DNA of 64,000 bases. Origin: Pseudofrankia saprophytica. Lineage in GTDB: Bacteria > Actinomycetota > Actinomycetes > Frankiales > Frankiaceae. Shown here piece after piece: positions 32,935 to 42,245 of this stretch. The position numbers were made by a program, and so were the translations under genes. Within the stretch, counting starts at the first letter, position 1. Each line of letters opens with the position of its first letter. Under the pieces are notes generated by a model, which was not told the DNA's origin, did no database searches, and worked only from the letters and a program-made list of their open reading frames with translations. Location of the stretch: NCBI RefSeq assembly GCF_000235425.2, contig NZ_KI912267.1:769097-833096 (forward strand). The letters are read 5' to 3'.

Positions 32935-33456
32935 TCAGGTGTCCGGGTGCTCGGCCAGCCCGTGGTAGCGGGACCGGTAGTAGAGCAGCGGGCGCGCCGT
33001 CTCGTGGGTGGCGTGCCCGAGCCCGACCACGTGCGCCGTGACGATCACGTGGTCGCCGCCGTCGTACTCGGCCGCGAGCTCGCACTCCAGGTGCGCCAGG
33101 CTGCCGGCGATCACGGGGTGGCCGGTCCTGGCCGCGCCTTCCCAGCAGACGCCGGCCCACTTGTCGGCGCCCCTGCGGCCCATGGCCGCGCTGACGTCTC
33201 GCTGGTCGGCGCTGAGCACGTTGACCACGAAGCTGCCGGCCCGCCTGATCGCCGGATAGGACGTCGAGGTCCGCGCGGCCGAGAACGCGATCATCGGCGG
33301 GTCGACGGACAGGCTGAAGAACGACTGGCAGGTCAGGCCTACGGGCCGCCCGTCGGCGGTGGAGCTGATGATGGTGATGCCGGAGGCGAACCGGCCCAGA
33401 ACGGCGGTGAACGAGGGGACGTCGGTGACCGATCCGGTCGCGTCGCGGACAGCCAT
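32935..33456 (-). CDS. Flavin reductase (HpaC/DszD-like FMN-binding split barrel)
   Basis: 173 residues; ATG 33456 has AGGAG 6-7 nt upstream. The split-barrel core reads VLGRFASGITIISSTADGRPVGLTCQSFFSLSVDPPMIAFSA, with the RAGSFVVNVLSADQ segment and C-terminal HYxG-like YRSRYHGL. This family uses NAD(P)H to make free reduced flavin for partner monooxygenases. It lies directly downstream of an LLM monooxygenase in the organosulfur cluster, so it is most likely that enzyme's reductase. Having both this and the SsuE-type reductase in one locus fits two LLM enzymes plus a DszC-like oxygenase. Confidence 0.92.
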   Translation of the reverse strand: MAVRDATGSVTDVPSFTAVLGRFASGITIISSTADGRPVGLTCQSFFSLSVDPPMIAFSAARTSTSYPAIRRAGSFVVNVLSADQRDVSAAMGRRGADKWAGVCWEGAARTGHPVIAGSLAHLECELAAEYDGGDHVIVTAHVVGLGHATHETARPLLYYRSRYHGLAEHPDT

Positions 33457-33528
33457 GGTCTCTCCTGTCGAGAAGGCGCGAGCACACAGAGGGAGTCGAG
33501 GAACGCGCTCCCGCGCGGGACCGGACGC

Positions 33529-33592
33529 GGAAGGCCAGCGATACGGAAGGTCAGTGGCGCAGAAGGTCAGCGGTACGGAAGGCCAGCGGTAC
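33529..33592 (-). repeat. 16-nt tandem repeat (4 units) in an intercistronic gap
   Basis: Plus-strand unit is close to GGAAGGTCAGCGGTAC; four contiguous 16-nt units with 1-4 substitutions each lie immediately after the LLM monooxygenase stop and before the flavin reductase. Period is not a multiple of three. It is unrelated in sequence to the 13-nt array 650 nt away. Confidence 0.8.
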
Positions 33593-33599
33593 GGGGTGC

Positions 33600-34691
33600 T
33601 CACCCGGCGGGTGTCCACCCCAGCGCCGGCGCGACCGTGCGCGCCAGGTCGGTCAGCAGCCGGACGTTCTGCGCGAGGCCGAAGGCCGGCGGCGGGAAGA
33701 GCACCAGCTCGTCGGCGGCCGAGAGCCCCGGATCTGCCAGGACGGCCTCGGCGACGGCCTCCGGGTCACCGTGGTAGACCGGGCTCATCAGGAAGCCCGC
33801 GGGCAGCTCGGCCGACAGGGCCGGGCGCAGGGCCCCCTTCGGCCGGGACGCGGCCGGTCCCTCGGTGCGCCGCTGCAGGTCGTAGGACGCGTAGGTCTCG
33901 CGCAGCGCGGGCGTCGTCCCGGGCAGGATCGAGGCCGCGACCGCGACCGGCGGCGGCGGTGTGCCGTGCGCGGCCGTCCAGGCGGCGCGGTACTCCCCGA
34001 TCAGCCTGGCCTGGTAGACGGGGAACGACTCGTCGGTCACCTCGTGCAGGATCGTGCCGGTGATGAGGCGCAGCCCCTGGCGGGCGGCCTGGATGGCCGA
34101 GGCGACGTGGCCCGACCCGTACCAGATCCGGTCACGAAGGCCGGGGCTGTGCGGGGTCACCCTCAGCTCGGTGCCGGGCGCCGGCCCGGCGGGGCCGCGC
34201 GGCTCGGTGACGGTGTGCAGGGTCTCGCCGGCGACGCCGGCGAGGAACCGGGCGAGGCGCCGCTGCCCCTCGGTGCGGGCGTCGGTCGCGACATCCCCGA
34301 AGACGTCGTCCCAGGCGTCGGTGCCGCTGGAGAAGGCCAGCTGCAGCCGCCCGCCGGTGAGCAGGTCGGCGGTGCCGGCGGCCTCGGCCAGCAGGATCGG
34401 GTCCTGGTAGCGCATCGGGATGACCGCGCTGCCCAGGGTGATGCGCGTGGTGTGCTGGCCGGCGGCCGCGAAGAACGGCAGCGGCGACGAGAGGTAGTTG
34501 TCGAAGTGCCGCTGGTAGGCCCACCCGGACTGGTACCCGAGCGCCTCGGCGACCTTGAACAGCTCGATGCCCTCGCGCAGGCCGCGGGCCGCCTCGCCGG
34601 TGAGGAAGGAGACGCGGGTGTTGAACCCGAGCCGCCGCGTCGGGCGGCGGTCCCGCGTCGCGGCCGGCTCGGGGCTGATGAGCGTGGTCAT
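33600..34691 (-). CDS. LLM class flavin-dependent monooxygenase
   Basis: 363 residues, bacterial luciferase-like TIM barrel. Recognisable stretches: LFKVAEALGYQSGWAYQRHF near residue 45, TRITLGSAVIPMRYQDPILLAEAAGTADLLTGGRLQLAFSSG (the typical LLM core) and the FMN-phosphate-binding region WYGSGHVASAIQAARQGL. Uses FMNH2 and O2 from the flavin reductases just downstream. ATG 34691 overlaps the stop of the ABC exporter subunit (ATGA). Its cognate substrate is unknown but cluster context suggests a sulfur- or nitrogen-containing organic molecule. Confidence 0.9.
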   Translation of the reverse strand: MTTLISPEPAATRDRRPTRRLGFNTRVSFLTGEAARGLREGIELFKVAEALGYQSGWAYQRHFDNYLSSPLPFFAAAGQHTTRITLGSAVIPMRYQDPILLAEAAGTADLLTGGRLQLAFSSGTDAWDDVFGDVATDARTEGQRRLARFLAGVAGETLHTVTEPRGPAGPAPGTELRVTPHSPGLRDRIWYGSGHVASAIQAARQGLRLITGTILHEVTDESFPVYQARLIGEYRAAWTAAHGTPPPPVAVAASILPGTTPALRETYASYDLQRRTEGPAASRPKGALRPALSAELPAGFLMSPVYHGDPEAVAEAVLADPGLSAADELVLFPPPAFGLAQNVRLLTDLARTVAPALGWTPAG

Positions 34692-36571
34692 CCGATCCTC
34701 CGGTCGTACAGGTCGGGGCTGGGGCGATCGGGGCTGGGGCGTTGGTTCCAGGCGGCGACGAGGCCGAGGTACGGGCCCTCCTGGCCGATCAGCTCGCGGT
34801 GCGCGCCGGACTGGACGATCCGGCCGCCGGCGAAGACGAGCACCCGGTCGGCCGACGCGGCGGTGGTCATCCGGTGGGCGATCGAGACGGTGGTGCGGTC
34901 GCGGGTGAGCACGCCCAGCGCCCGCTGGACGGCCACGTCGGTCGCCGGGTCGACGCCGGACGTCGCCTCGTCGAGGACGACCAGGTCGGGGCCGGCCAGC
35001 GCGGTGCGGGCCAGGGCGACGAGCTGGCGCTCCCCGACCGACAGGCGGTCGCCGCGCAGCCCCACCGGGGTGTCCAGGCCGTCCGGCAGCGCGGCGAACC
35101 ACTCCGTCAGCCCCAGCTCGTCGAGCACGCCCAGCACGTCGGTGTCGGTCGCGCCCGGGTGGCCGAGCGCGATGTTCGCCCGCAGCGTGCCGTCGAACAG
35201 GAACGGGTCCTGCGGGACGATGACGACCCGGCCCGGCAGCGAGGCGTCGGCGATCTCGTCGAGCGGGACGCCGGACAGCGTGATCGTCCCGGCGGCCGGC
35301 TCGATCCGGCGGGTGAGCAGCTTGGCGAACGTCGACTTGCCGGAGCCGGTGCGCCCGACGACGGCGACGTGCTCGCCGGGCGCGATCCGGACGTTCAGGT
35401 CGCGCAGCACCAGCGCGCCGTCGCCGTAGCGCGCCGAGACGCGCTCCAGGCCGACGCCGACGGGCCCCGGTGGCAGCGCGACGCCGTCACGCACCTCGGC
35501 GCTCGGGGTGGTGACGAGCTCCAGCGCGCGCCGCCAGCCGGTGAGGGCGTTCTGCGCCTCCCCCAGGCTCTGGACGAGGAACTGCAGCGGGCGGACGAAG
35601 AACGTCACCAGGAACACCATCGCGACCAGCTCGCCGGCCGTCAGCCGCGGCGTCGCCGGGCCGCCGGCGCGCGCCCACCAGACCCCGCCGAGGATGACCG
35701 CCACCGTCATGGTCGAGATGGCCAGCTCGCCGATCGAGGTGTTGGCGTGCAGCGGCACCAGGGTCCGCACCAGGCTGTCCCTGGCCCGGTCGACGGCGTC
35801 GTCGAGCCTGGCCCTGGTCCGCTGGCCGGTCCCGGTGGAGCGGATCACCGGCGCGCCGATGACCGACTCGGCCACGGCGCTCTGCATCGTCGACAGGTCG
35901 CGGCGCGCCCGGTCGAACCGGCCCGCGATCACCCGCTGGACGCGAACCATGGTGACGACGAGCAGCACGGCCAGGACCAGCACCGGCAGCGACAGCTCCC
36001 AGCTGTAGACGAGCATGATGACCATCGCGATCAGCAGCTGGGCGGCGTTGGTGACGGACTGGATCCCGCCGCCCTGCAGGAACGTCGTCACCTGGTCGAG
36101 GTCGCTGGTCAGCCGGGCGACCAGGTCGGCGCTGGGCACGCCCTCGGCCGTCGTCGCCGCCATGTCGTGGACGCGGCGCAGCCCGGCCCGGCGCAGGCCG
36201 GCGAGCGCCCGCTCGATCCGGGTCTGCAGCCGCCGGTTGAGCAGTACCGACGAGACGCCGGCGACGACCAGCGCCCCCGCCCCGACCGCGGCCGCGGGGG
36301 CGGCCGTGTCCGGGGTGAGGCCCGCGTCGATCGCCCGCTGCACCGTGAGCGGCGCGACGATCCGCCCGGCGCCGGCGAGCAGCGCCAGCAGGCCCGTACC
36401 GGCCAGCCCCTCGCGCAGCGCCGGCGAGGCGCGCAGGGCGAGGGCGACGAGGCGCCGCGGGCCGACGCCGGAGAGATCCGCGAGGCCGTACCGGCCCGGT
36501 GCGGGCGCCGGGCCGGCGGACACGGACACGGGGTCAGCGAACACAGGGTCAGCGGACGTGGGCAGGCTCAT
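34688..36571 (-). CDS. ABC exporter subunit A (TMD-NBD, catalytic Glu present, atypical signature)
   Basis: 627 residues: six-helix type-I exporter membrane domain (about 45-330) followed by an NBD. Walker A is GRTGSGKST, Walker B LVVLDEATSGVD with the catalytic Glu, and the switch His is in SIAHRMTT. The signature is LSVGERQ rather than LSGGQ. GGGGAGGTGG precedes ATG 36571, which overlaps the end of subunit B by 23 nt. The degenerate signature pairs with the degenerate Walker B and H-loop of subunit B, the pattern of heterodimeric exporters such as BmrCD or TM287/288. It is inside the organosulfur cluster, so it may export the product or a toxic intermediate. Confidence 0.92.
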   Translation of the reverse strand: MSLPTSADPVFADPVSVSAGPAPAPGRYGLADLSGVGPRRLVALALRASPALREGLAGTGLLALLAGAGRIVAPLTVQRAIDAGLTPDTAAPAAAVGAGALVVAGVSSVLLNRRLQTRIERALAGLRRAGLRRVHDMAATTAEGVPSADLVARLTSDLDQVTTFLQGGGIQSVTNAAQLLIAMVIMLVYSWELSLPVLVLAVLLVVTMVRVQRVIAGRFDRARRDLSTMQSAVAESVIGAPVIRSTGTGQRTRARLDDAVDRARDSLVRTLVPLHANTSIGELAISTMTVAVILGGVWWARAGGPATPRLTAGELVAMVFLVTFFVRPLQFLVQSLGEAQNALTGWRRALELVTTPSAEVRDGVALPPGPVGVGLERVSARYGDGALVLRDLNVRIAPGEHVAVVGRTGSGKSTFAKLLTRRIEPAAGTITLSGVPLDEIADASLPGRVVIVPQDPFLFDGTLRANIALGHPGATDTDVLGVLDELGLTEWFAALPDGLDTPVGLRGDRLSVGERQLVALARTALAGPDLVVLDEATSGVDPATDVAVQRALGVLTRDRTTVSIAHRMTTAASADRVLVFAGGRIVQSGAHRELIGQEGPYLGLVAAWNQRPSPDRPSPDLYDRRIG

Positions 36572-38381
36572 CGTCGTCCACCTCCCCGGCGCGGTCGTAC
36601 GCGGTCACGATGCGGCGGTACTCCTCGACCGCCAGCAGCTGCTCGTGGCTGCCGGTCGCGGCCACCCGCCCGGCGCGCAGCAGCACCACCTGGTCGGCGA
36701 GCGCCACGGTCGCCGGCCGGTTCGCGACGACGACCACGGTCGGGCCGCCGGCGGCGACCAGCTCGGCCAGCCCGGTGAGCACCTGCCGCTCCACCCGCGG
36801 GTCCAGCGCCGAGGTGGCGTCGTCGAGCACGAGCAGGCGTGGCTCGCGCACGACCGCCCTGGCCAGGCAGATCCGCTGCCGCTGGCCGCCCGACAGCGTC
36901 GCGCCGCGCTCGCCGACGACGGTGTCGAGGCCGTCCGGCAGCTCCCGGACGAACTCGTCGGCGGCCGCGAACCGCAGGGCGCGCCACAGCTCGTCGTCGG
37001 TGTAGTCGCGCCGCGCGCGAGGATGGCCGGACAGCGCCAGGTTGTCCCGGATCGACTCGGCGAACAGGAACGGGCTCTGCGAGACGACGGCGACGTCAGC
37101 CGGCACGACGCCCCTGGCCAGCTCCCGCCCGTCCACCCCGTCGAGGCACACCGTGCCGCGCGACGGGTGGCTCTGGCCGGCGACGAGGTCGACCAGCGTG
37201 GTCTTGCCGGCGCCGACCGCGCCGACCACGGCAGTGATCGTGCCCGGCTCGCAGACCAGGTCGACGCCGTCGAGCAGCCAGTGGCCCGTTGCTGGCCCGA
37301 GCTGACCGGGCCCCGCCCGGACGACGCCGACGCCGCGCAGCTCGACCAGTGCCGGGCGCCGCGCCGTCAGGCGCCGCTGGCCGAACCGGGCCACGTCCGG
37401 ATCACTCAGCACCGAGCGGACCCGGTCGCGGCCCGCGCTCGACATCGGCAGCATCGAGAGGAACCGGCTGATCACCGCGAGCGGGATGGAGATGGTCAGC
37501 AGCAGGTAGACGACGCCGACGAGGTCGCCGACGGTCAGCTCGCCGCGCGCCACCCGCGGGGCACCCACCACGAGCACGGCGAGCACCGCGGCCGTCGGCA
37601 GCAGCTCCAGCAGCGGGTCGAACAGGCTGCTGACCGTCGCCATCCGGGTGTCGGCCACCCGCAGCCGCTCCACGCCGGGGGCGAACCGGGCGTCCTCGAC
37701 GTCGGCGAGCCCCAGGGCGCGCACCACCGGCCCGCCCTCGATCGACTCGTGCGCGACCCCGGCGACACCGCCGCGCGCGGACTGCGCGTCACGGGCGCGC
37801 GGCGCGAGCAGGCGCTGGTAGAGCACGTTGAGACCCAGCACGCCGACGACGAGCGCGAGACCGACGAGCCCGAGGGCCGCGTCGCGCCAGAACAGCTCTG
37901 TCAGCGCCAGCAGCAGCATGAAGACCATGCCGAACGCGAAGTAGGCCCACTGCATCGGCGACCACAGCGCGTCCACGTCGGAGACCGCGCGGGCGAGCAG
38001 CTGGCCGGGCGGATGCCGGCGGTGCCAGTGCGTGTCGAGCTCGAGGTAGCGGCGCACCACGGCGCGCCGGGTCTCGGCCTGCGCCCGGTACTGCACCCGG
38101 CCGGTCGCGACGCCGCGGACGAAGATCGTGCTCCATCGGACGGTGGAGATGCCGACGATGAGCAGCGCGCTGACCCACCACGCGCTCGCCGGCACGTGCC
38201 CCCCGGACAGCGCCGGCACGACGAGGTGGTCGGTGGACCACCCGACGGCGGCCGCGCCGGCGACCATGGTGGCGCCGTTGAGCAGCCCGCTGGCGGTGGC
38301 GACCAGCGCCGGCCCCGGGTTCGCCCGCGCGCCGGCGAGCTGCGCGGCGAGCCCCGAGGCGCGGCGGCCGTCAGGAGCCAT
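36549..38381 (-). CDS. ABC exporter subunit B (TMD-NBD, degenerate ATPase site)
   Basis: 610 residues. The exporter membrane domain (about 30-310) is followed by an NBD with Walker A GAVGAGKTT, a canonical LSGGQRQ signature, Walker B LLVLDDATSALD in which Asp replaces the catalytic Glu, and VVVVANRPATV in which Asn replaces the switch His. The site formed with subunit A's LSVGE signature should therefore hydrolyse ATP poorly, while the other site is intact. This asymmetry supports obligate A/B heterodimerisation. Its start lies inside the end of the peptide-type ATPase gene (11-nt overlap), so import and export genes share a transcript. Confidence 0.92.
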   Translation of the reverse strand: MAPDGRRASGLAAQLAGARANPGPALVATASGLLNGATMVAGAAAVGWSTDHLVVPALSGGHVPASAWWVSALLIVGISTVRWSTIFVRGVATGRVQYRAQAETRRAVVRRYLELDTHWHRRHPPGQLLARAVSDVDALWSPMQWAYFAFGMVFMLLLALTELFWRDAALGLVGLALVVGVLGLNVLYQRLLAPRARDAQSARGGVAGVAHESIEGGPVVRALGLADVEDARFAPGVERLRVADTRMATVSSLFDPLLELLPTAAVLAVLVVGAPRVARGELTVGDLVGVVYLLLTISIPLAVISRFLSMLPMSSAGRDRVRSVLSDPDVARFGQRRLTARRPALVELRGVGVVRAGPGQLGPATGHWLLDGVDLVCEPGTITAVVGAVGAGKTTLVDLVAGQSHPSRGTVCLDGVDGRELARGVVPADVAVVSQSPFLFAESIRDNLALSGHPRARRDYTDDELWRALRFAAADEFVRELPDGLDTVVGERGATLSGGQRQRICLARAVVREPRLLVLDDATSALDPRVERQVLTGLAELVAAGGPTVVVVANRPATVALADQVVLLRAGRVAATGSHEQLLAVEEYRRIVTAYDRAGEVDDDEPAHVR

Positions 38382-40146
38382 CGGCTGCCAGGAGCGTGTC
38401 CTTCCCCAGCCGCTGGTGGGCGGCCCGCGCGCCGTCGACCGGCTCGGCCACGGGCTCGGCCACGGCCCGCGCGAGCGCGAGCGCCGCGGTGCGCTGGCCG
38501 GGGATCGCGTCGATGAGCTCGCGGGTGTGCGGACTTCGCGGACTGGTGAACACCTCGGCGACCGGGCCCTGCTCGACGACGCGGCCCTGGCTCATCACCG
38601 AGACGGTGTGCGAGATCTCCGCGACGACCGCCAGGTCGTGGGAGACGAACAGGTAGGACAGGCCGAGCTCGGCCTGCAGCTCGGTGAGCAGCCGCAGGAT
38701 CTGCTCCTGGACCGAGACGTCGAGGGCCGAGACAGGCTCGTCGAGCATGAGCAGGTCGGGGCGCGGCGCCAGCGCCCTGGCGATGGCGACCCGCTGGCGC
38801 TGGCCGCCGGACAGCTCGGTCGGCAGCCGGTCGAGGTAGGACCCGGGCAGCGCCACCTGGTCGAGCAGCTCCAGGGCCCGCAGGTGCCGGCTGCGCCGGT
38901 CGCCGATCCGGAACGCCACCAGCGGCTCGATGATCGACTGTTTGATCGTGAACTTCGGGTCGAGCGCCGCGAACGGGTTCTGGTGCACGATCTGGGCCTT
39001 GCGCCGCAGCGGCCGCAGCCGGCCCCACGACAACCCGGCCAGCTCCGTGCCGTCGAGGAGGACCGAGCCGCTGGTCGGCGTCTCGAGGCCGAGGGCGATC
39101 CGCAGCGTGGTCGTCTTCCCGCAGCCGGACTCGCCGACCAGGGCGTGGGTCTGCCCGCGCGGCACGGCGAGCGAGACGCCGTCGAGCGCGTTGAAGCCGC
39201 GCTGGCCGCGGCGGGCGTCGCCGGCCGCGAACGTCTTGCGGACGTCGGTGAGGGTCAGGACGGGCTCGGGTGCCGGCTCGCCCCGGACGTCGAAGCGCGG
39301 GACGACCCGGCCACCGTGCGCGAGCCCCGGGGCGGCGGCGATGAGCGCCCGGGTGTACGCCTGCTGGGGCGAGACCAGGATCGTGCGCGGGTCGCCCTGT
39401 TCGACGACGCGGCCGTCGCGCATGACGAGGACCCGGTCGGCCCGGTCGGCGGCCACGGCCAGGTCGTGCGTGATGAGCAGCAGCGAGATGCCCTGCTCGC
39501 GGACCAGGCCGGTCAGGTGGTCGAGGATCCTGCGCTCGACGGTGACGTCGAGGGCGCTGGTCGGCTCGTCGGCGATGATCAGCCTCGGCCTGCCGGCGAG
39601 CGCGATCGCGATGAGCACCCGCTGGCGCAGGCCGCCGGACAGTTCGTGCGGGTACTGGCGGGCCCGCAGCTCCGGGTCGGGCACGCCCGCCTGGCCGAGC
39701 AGCTCGAGGACCTCGGCGTCGAGAGCGGGGCCGGTGACGCCGCGCAGTCTCACCGCCTCGGCGATCTGGGCGCCGACCCGCCGGGTCGGGTTGAGGCCGA
39801 CCATCGGGTCCTGCGGGACCAGGCCGACGACCCGGCCGCGCAGCGGGCGCAGCGTCCCCTCCTTCGCCCCCGCCGTCTCGATCCCGTTGACGAGGACCGA
39901 GCCGGCGGTGATCCGGCCGCTGTCGGGCAGCAGGCCGATGACGGCGCTGGCGGTCGTCGTCTTGCCCGAGCCGGACTCGCCGACGATCGCGACGATCTCC
40001 CCGCGGCCGATGGTCAGGTCGAGTCCGACTACGGCCGGTGTCACCCGGCGGTGGCGGACGTAGCCGACGTCGAGGCCGCTGATCTCGACGATCGGGCCTT
40101 CCTCGGTGGACGGGGTGGTGGCCGGGGCGAGGGTGGTGGCCGTCAT
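38371..40146 (-). CDS. Fused DppD-DppF-type ATPase of an oligopeptide-class ABC importer
   Basis: 591 residues containing two complete NBDs. First: Walker [10 protein letters not shown] (about residue 55), signature LSGGLRQR, Walker [14 protein letters not shown]-loop LLITHD. Second: GESGCGKTT (about 347), [25 protein letters not shown]. Each is followed by the oligopeptide-ATPase C-terminal motif (e.g. [16 protein letters not shown]). The fusion replaces separate DppD and DppF subunits. ATG 40146 overlaps the permease stop (ATGA). It powers uptake through the two adjacent permeases. Confidence 0.94.
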   Translation of the reverse strand: MTATTLAPATTPSTEEGPIVEISGLDVGYVRHRRVTPAVVGLDLTIGRGEIVAIVGESGSGKTTTASAVIGLLPDSGRITAGSVLVNGIETAGAKEGTLRPLRGRVVGLVPQDPMVGLNPTRRVGAQIAEAVRLRGVTGPALDAEVLELLGQAGVPDPELRARQYPHELSGGLRQRVLIAIALAGRPRLIIADEPTSALDVTVERRILDHLTGLVREQGISLLLITHDLAVAADRADRVLVMRDGRVVEQGDPRTILVSPQQAYTRALIAAAPGLAHGGRVVPRFDVRGEPAPEPVLTLTDVRKTFAAGDARRGQRGFNALDGVSLAVPRGQTHALVGESGCGKTTTLRIALGLETPTSGSVLLDGTELAGLSWGRLRPLRRKAQIVHQNPFAALDPKFTIKQSIIEPLVAFRIGDRRSRHLRALELLDQVALPGSYLDRLPTELSGGQRQRVAIARALAPRPDLLMLDEPVSALDVSVQEQILRLLTELQAELGLSYLFVSHDLAVVAEISHTVSVMSQGRVVEQGPVAEVFTSPRSPHTRELIDAIPGQRTAALALARAVAEPVAEPVDGARAAHQRLGKDTLLAADGS

Positions 40147-41120
40147 CGGTCCAGTTCCTGGAGCGTCTTGGAGATGTGGTTGAGGGCGAGCACCAGCAGC
40201 GCGACGAACAGGCCCGGCAGGAGGCTCAGCCAGGACGCGGTGACCAGGTAGCTGCGCCCGTCGGAGATCAGGGTTCCCCACTCCGCGGCCGGCGGCTTGG
40301 CCCCGAAGCCGAGGAAGCTCAGCGACGCGATCGCGATGATCGCGACCCCGGCGTCCAGCACCACGAGGACCGCGACCGGGCCCCACGAGTTGGGCAGGAT
40401 GTGACGGACCAGCACCCGTCCCCAGGAGGCGCCGCCGGCGCGCGCGGCCTCCACGTACGGCAGCGTCCTGACCCGCAGCACCTCGGCCCGGGTCGTACGG
40501 GCGAACCCGGGGATGATGCCGACCCCGACCGCGACCGCGACCGGCACGGTGCCGTAGCCGAGCGCCGTGACGATGGACAGCGCGAGCAGCAGGCCGGGGA
40601 TCGCCAGCTGCACGTCGACGATCCGCATGAGCAGCGCGTCGACGAACCCGCCCACGAAACCGGCGACGACGCCGAGCGCGAGGCCGGCGACGACCGCGAT
40701 GCCCAGCGCGATCAGGGTCGCCTTGATGGTCAGCGCCGAGCCGTGCAGCATCCGGCTCCACAGGTCGCGGCCGTAGACGTCGGTGCCGAACAGGTGGTGG
40801 CGGCTTGGCGGGGCGACCGCCAGCTCGGGATGGGTGTCGAAGGGGCTCTGATGGGCGAACAGGCCGGGTGCGAAGGCCGAGACGACCACGAAGAGCACGT
40901 AGAGCAGCGCCACCAGGAACACCGGCTTGCGGGCGAGCTGCGCGAGGTTCGCGCGCACGCCGGCCCAGCGCCCGCCGCCCCGCTCGGCGCGGTCCACGCC
41001 GCCGCGGACCGCGTCGGCTCCGGTCGTGGCGGTGGCCTCGGTCGTGGCGGTGGCACCGGGCTTGGCGGTGGGCACGAGGGCCGGGTTCCGCTCGAAGATC
41101 AGTTGGATGTCCGCGGTCAC
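40143..41120 (-). CDS. Oligopeptide-class ABC permease (DppC-like)
   Basis: 325 residues. A cytosolic N-terminus with an Ala/Thr-rich stretch is followed by TM1 (about 68-90) and five further helices. The FGTDVYGRDLWSRMLHGSALTI motif after TM1 is diagnostic of DppC/OppC. The EAA loop is YVEAARAGGASWGRVLVRHILPN, where the ATPase docks, and SFLGFGAKPPAAEWG follows the penultimate helix. GTG 41120 overlaps the stop of the DppB-like gene (GTGA). Confidence 0.94.
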   Translation of the reverse strand: MTADIQLIFERNPALVPTAKPGATATTEATATTGADAVRGGVDRAERGGGRWAGVRANLAQLARKPVFLVALLYVLFVVVSAFAPGLFAHQSPFDTHPELAVAPPSRHHLFGTDVYGRDLWSRMLHGSALTIKATLIALGIAVVAGLALGVVAGFVGGFVDALLMRIVDVQLAIPGLLLALSIVTALGYGTVPVAVAVGVGIIPGFARTTRAEVLRVRTLPYVEAARAGGASWGRVLVRHILPNSWGPVAVLVVLDAGVAIIAIASLSFLGFGAKPPAAEWGTLISDGRSYLVTASWLSLLPGLFVALLVLALNHISKTLQELDR

Positions 41121-42106
41121 AGGGAACCGACCTCCACCGGGGCGTCGGGGGCACGCACCTTGCCGCCGCGGGCGTGCGAGATCCGCGGGTCGAGCAGCGG
41201 GTAGAGCAGGTCGACGACGAGGTTGACGAGGACGAACAGGGCGGCCGCGACGGTGACGATGCCGAGGACCACGGGCACGTCCTGGGAGAGCACGGCCTGC
41301 TGGGCGAGCCGGCCGATGCCCTCGCGGGTGAAGACCGTCTCGACGACGATCGACTGGGTGACCGTGAGGCCGACGAGGACGCCGAGGATCGTCATCGCGG
41401 GCAGCGCGGCGTTGCGGAACGCGTGCCGCAGGTGGACCGCCGAGCGGGACAGCCCCTTGGCGCGCGCGGTGACGATGTAGGGCTGGCGCAGCGTCTCCTC
41501 GAAGCTCTTGATGAGCACCTGCGCGAGCAGCGCCGAGGTGAGCAGCGAGATCGTCACGACCGGCATCACCAGCGAGCCGAAGCCCTGCGTGCCGGTGGCC
41601 GGGAAGAGACCCAGGTTGAACGAGAAGAACTGGATGAGCAGCAGCGCGATGAAGAACTGCGGGAACGACGCGCCCAGCGCCGGCAGCCGGGACAGCAAGG
41701 CCCGCAGCGGGTTGAACCGCACGAACGTCGCGACGTAGGCCAGCAGGGCGCCGGCGACGAGCGAGACGACCGCGGCGCCCGCGGACAGCAGCAGGGTCTG
41801 GCCGACCCGTTGGCTGATCAGCTCGGTGACCGGGACGTGCTGGGTCAGCGAGGTGCCGAAGTCACCGTGCAGCGCGCCCGCGAGGTGGTGCCAGTACTGC
41901 GCCCAGATGGACTCGTCGAGGCCGAACTGGTGCTTGAGCGCGGCCACCTGTTCGGCGCTGAGGCTGTCCTCGTCGATGCCGGCGGCGCCGAGCTGCAGCT
42001 TCACCGGGTCGCTCGGCAGCAGATAGAGGATCATGAACGTGACCGTGAACGCGGCCCACAGCACGGCGATCGCCTGCAGGACGCGTCCGACGATGTATCT
42101 GGTCAT
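41117..42106 (-). CDS. Oligopeptide-class ABC permease (DppB-like)
   Basis: 329 residues; ATG 42106 follows CGGAGT with good spacing. TM1 is YIVGRVLQAIAVLWAAFTVTFMILYLLPSDPV, as in DppB/OppB. GDFGTSLTQHVPVTELISQRV is the periplasmic motif and YIVTARAKGLSRSAVHLRHAFRNA is the EAA loop for ATPase docking. Six membrane helices. It lies 139 nt after the binding-protein gene, with a strong hairpin in that gap that may lower its expression relative to the binding protein. Confidence 0.94.
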   Translation of the reverse strand: MTRYIVGRVLQAIAVLWAAFTVTFMILYLLPSDPVKLQLGAAGIDEDSLSAEQVAALKHQFGLDESIWAQYWHHLAGALHGDFGTSLTQHVPVTELISQRVGQTLLLSAGAAVVSLVAGALLAYVATFVRFNPLRALLSRLPALGASFPQFFIALLLIQFFSFNLGLFPATGTQGFGSLVMPVVTISLLTSALLAQVLIKSFEETLRQPYIVTARAKGLSRSAVHLRHAFRNAALPAMTILGVLVGLTVTQSIVVETVFTREGIGRLAQQAVLSQDVPVVLGIVTVAAALFVLVNLVVDLLYPLLDPRISHARGGKVRAPDAPVEVGSL

Positions 42107-42203
42107 ATTTACTCCGGGAATGAGGCCGCCGGGCGCGCGGCTGCGCCATGATCGCGCACCCCTTGGCCCGTGCTTGGGCTCCCTCACGAGGGTCCGCGGC
42201 GTA

Positions 42204-42239
42204 CCGCCGCCCGCCCGGGGAAGGCCGGGCGGGCGGCGG
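42204..42239 (-). promoter_or_regulatory. Strong intercistronic stem-loop after the binding-protein gene
   Basis: CCGCCGCCCGCCCGG (42204-42218) and its exact complement (42225-42239) form a 15-bp all-GC stem with a 6-nt loop, 7 nt after the binding-protein stop. Stable hairpins in this position often protect the upstream mRNA or partly terminate, giving more binding protein than permease. It could also be a full terminator. Confidence 0.7.
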
Positions 42240-42245
42240 CGGGAA

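Noticed and set aside
32776-33592. Regularly repeated short sequences considered as a CRISPR array
   Set aside because: Units are directly contiguous 13- and 16-mers without unique spacers, and no cas gene is present.
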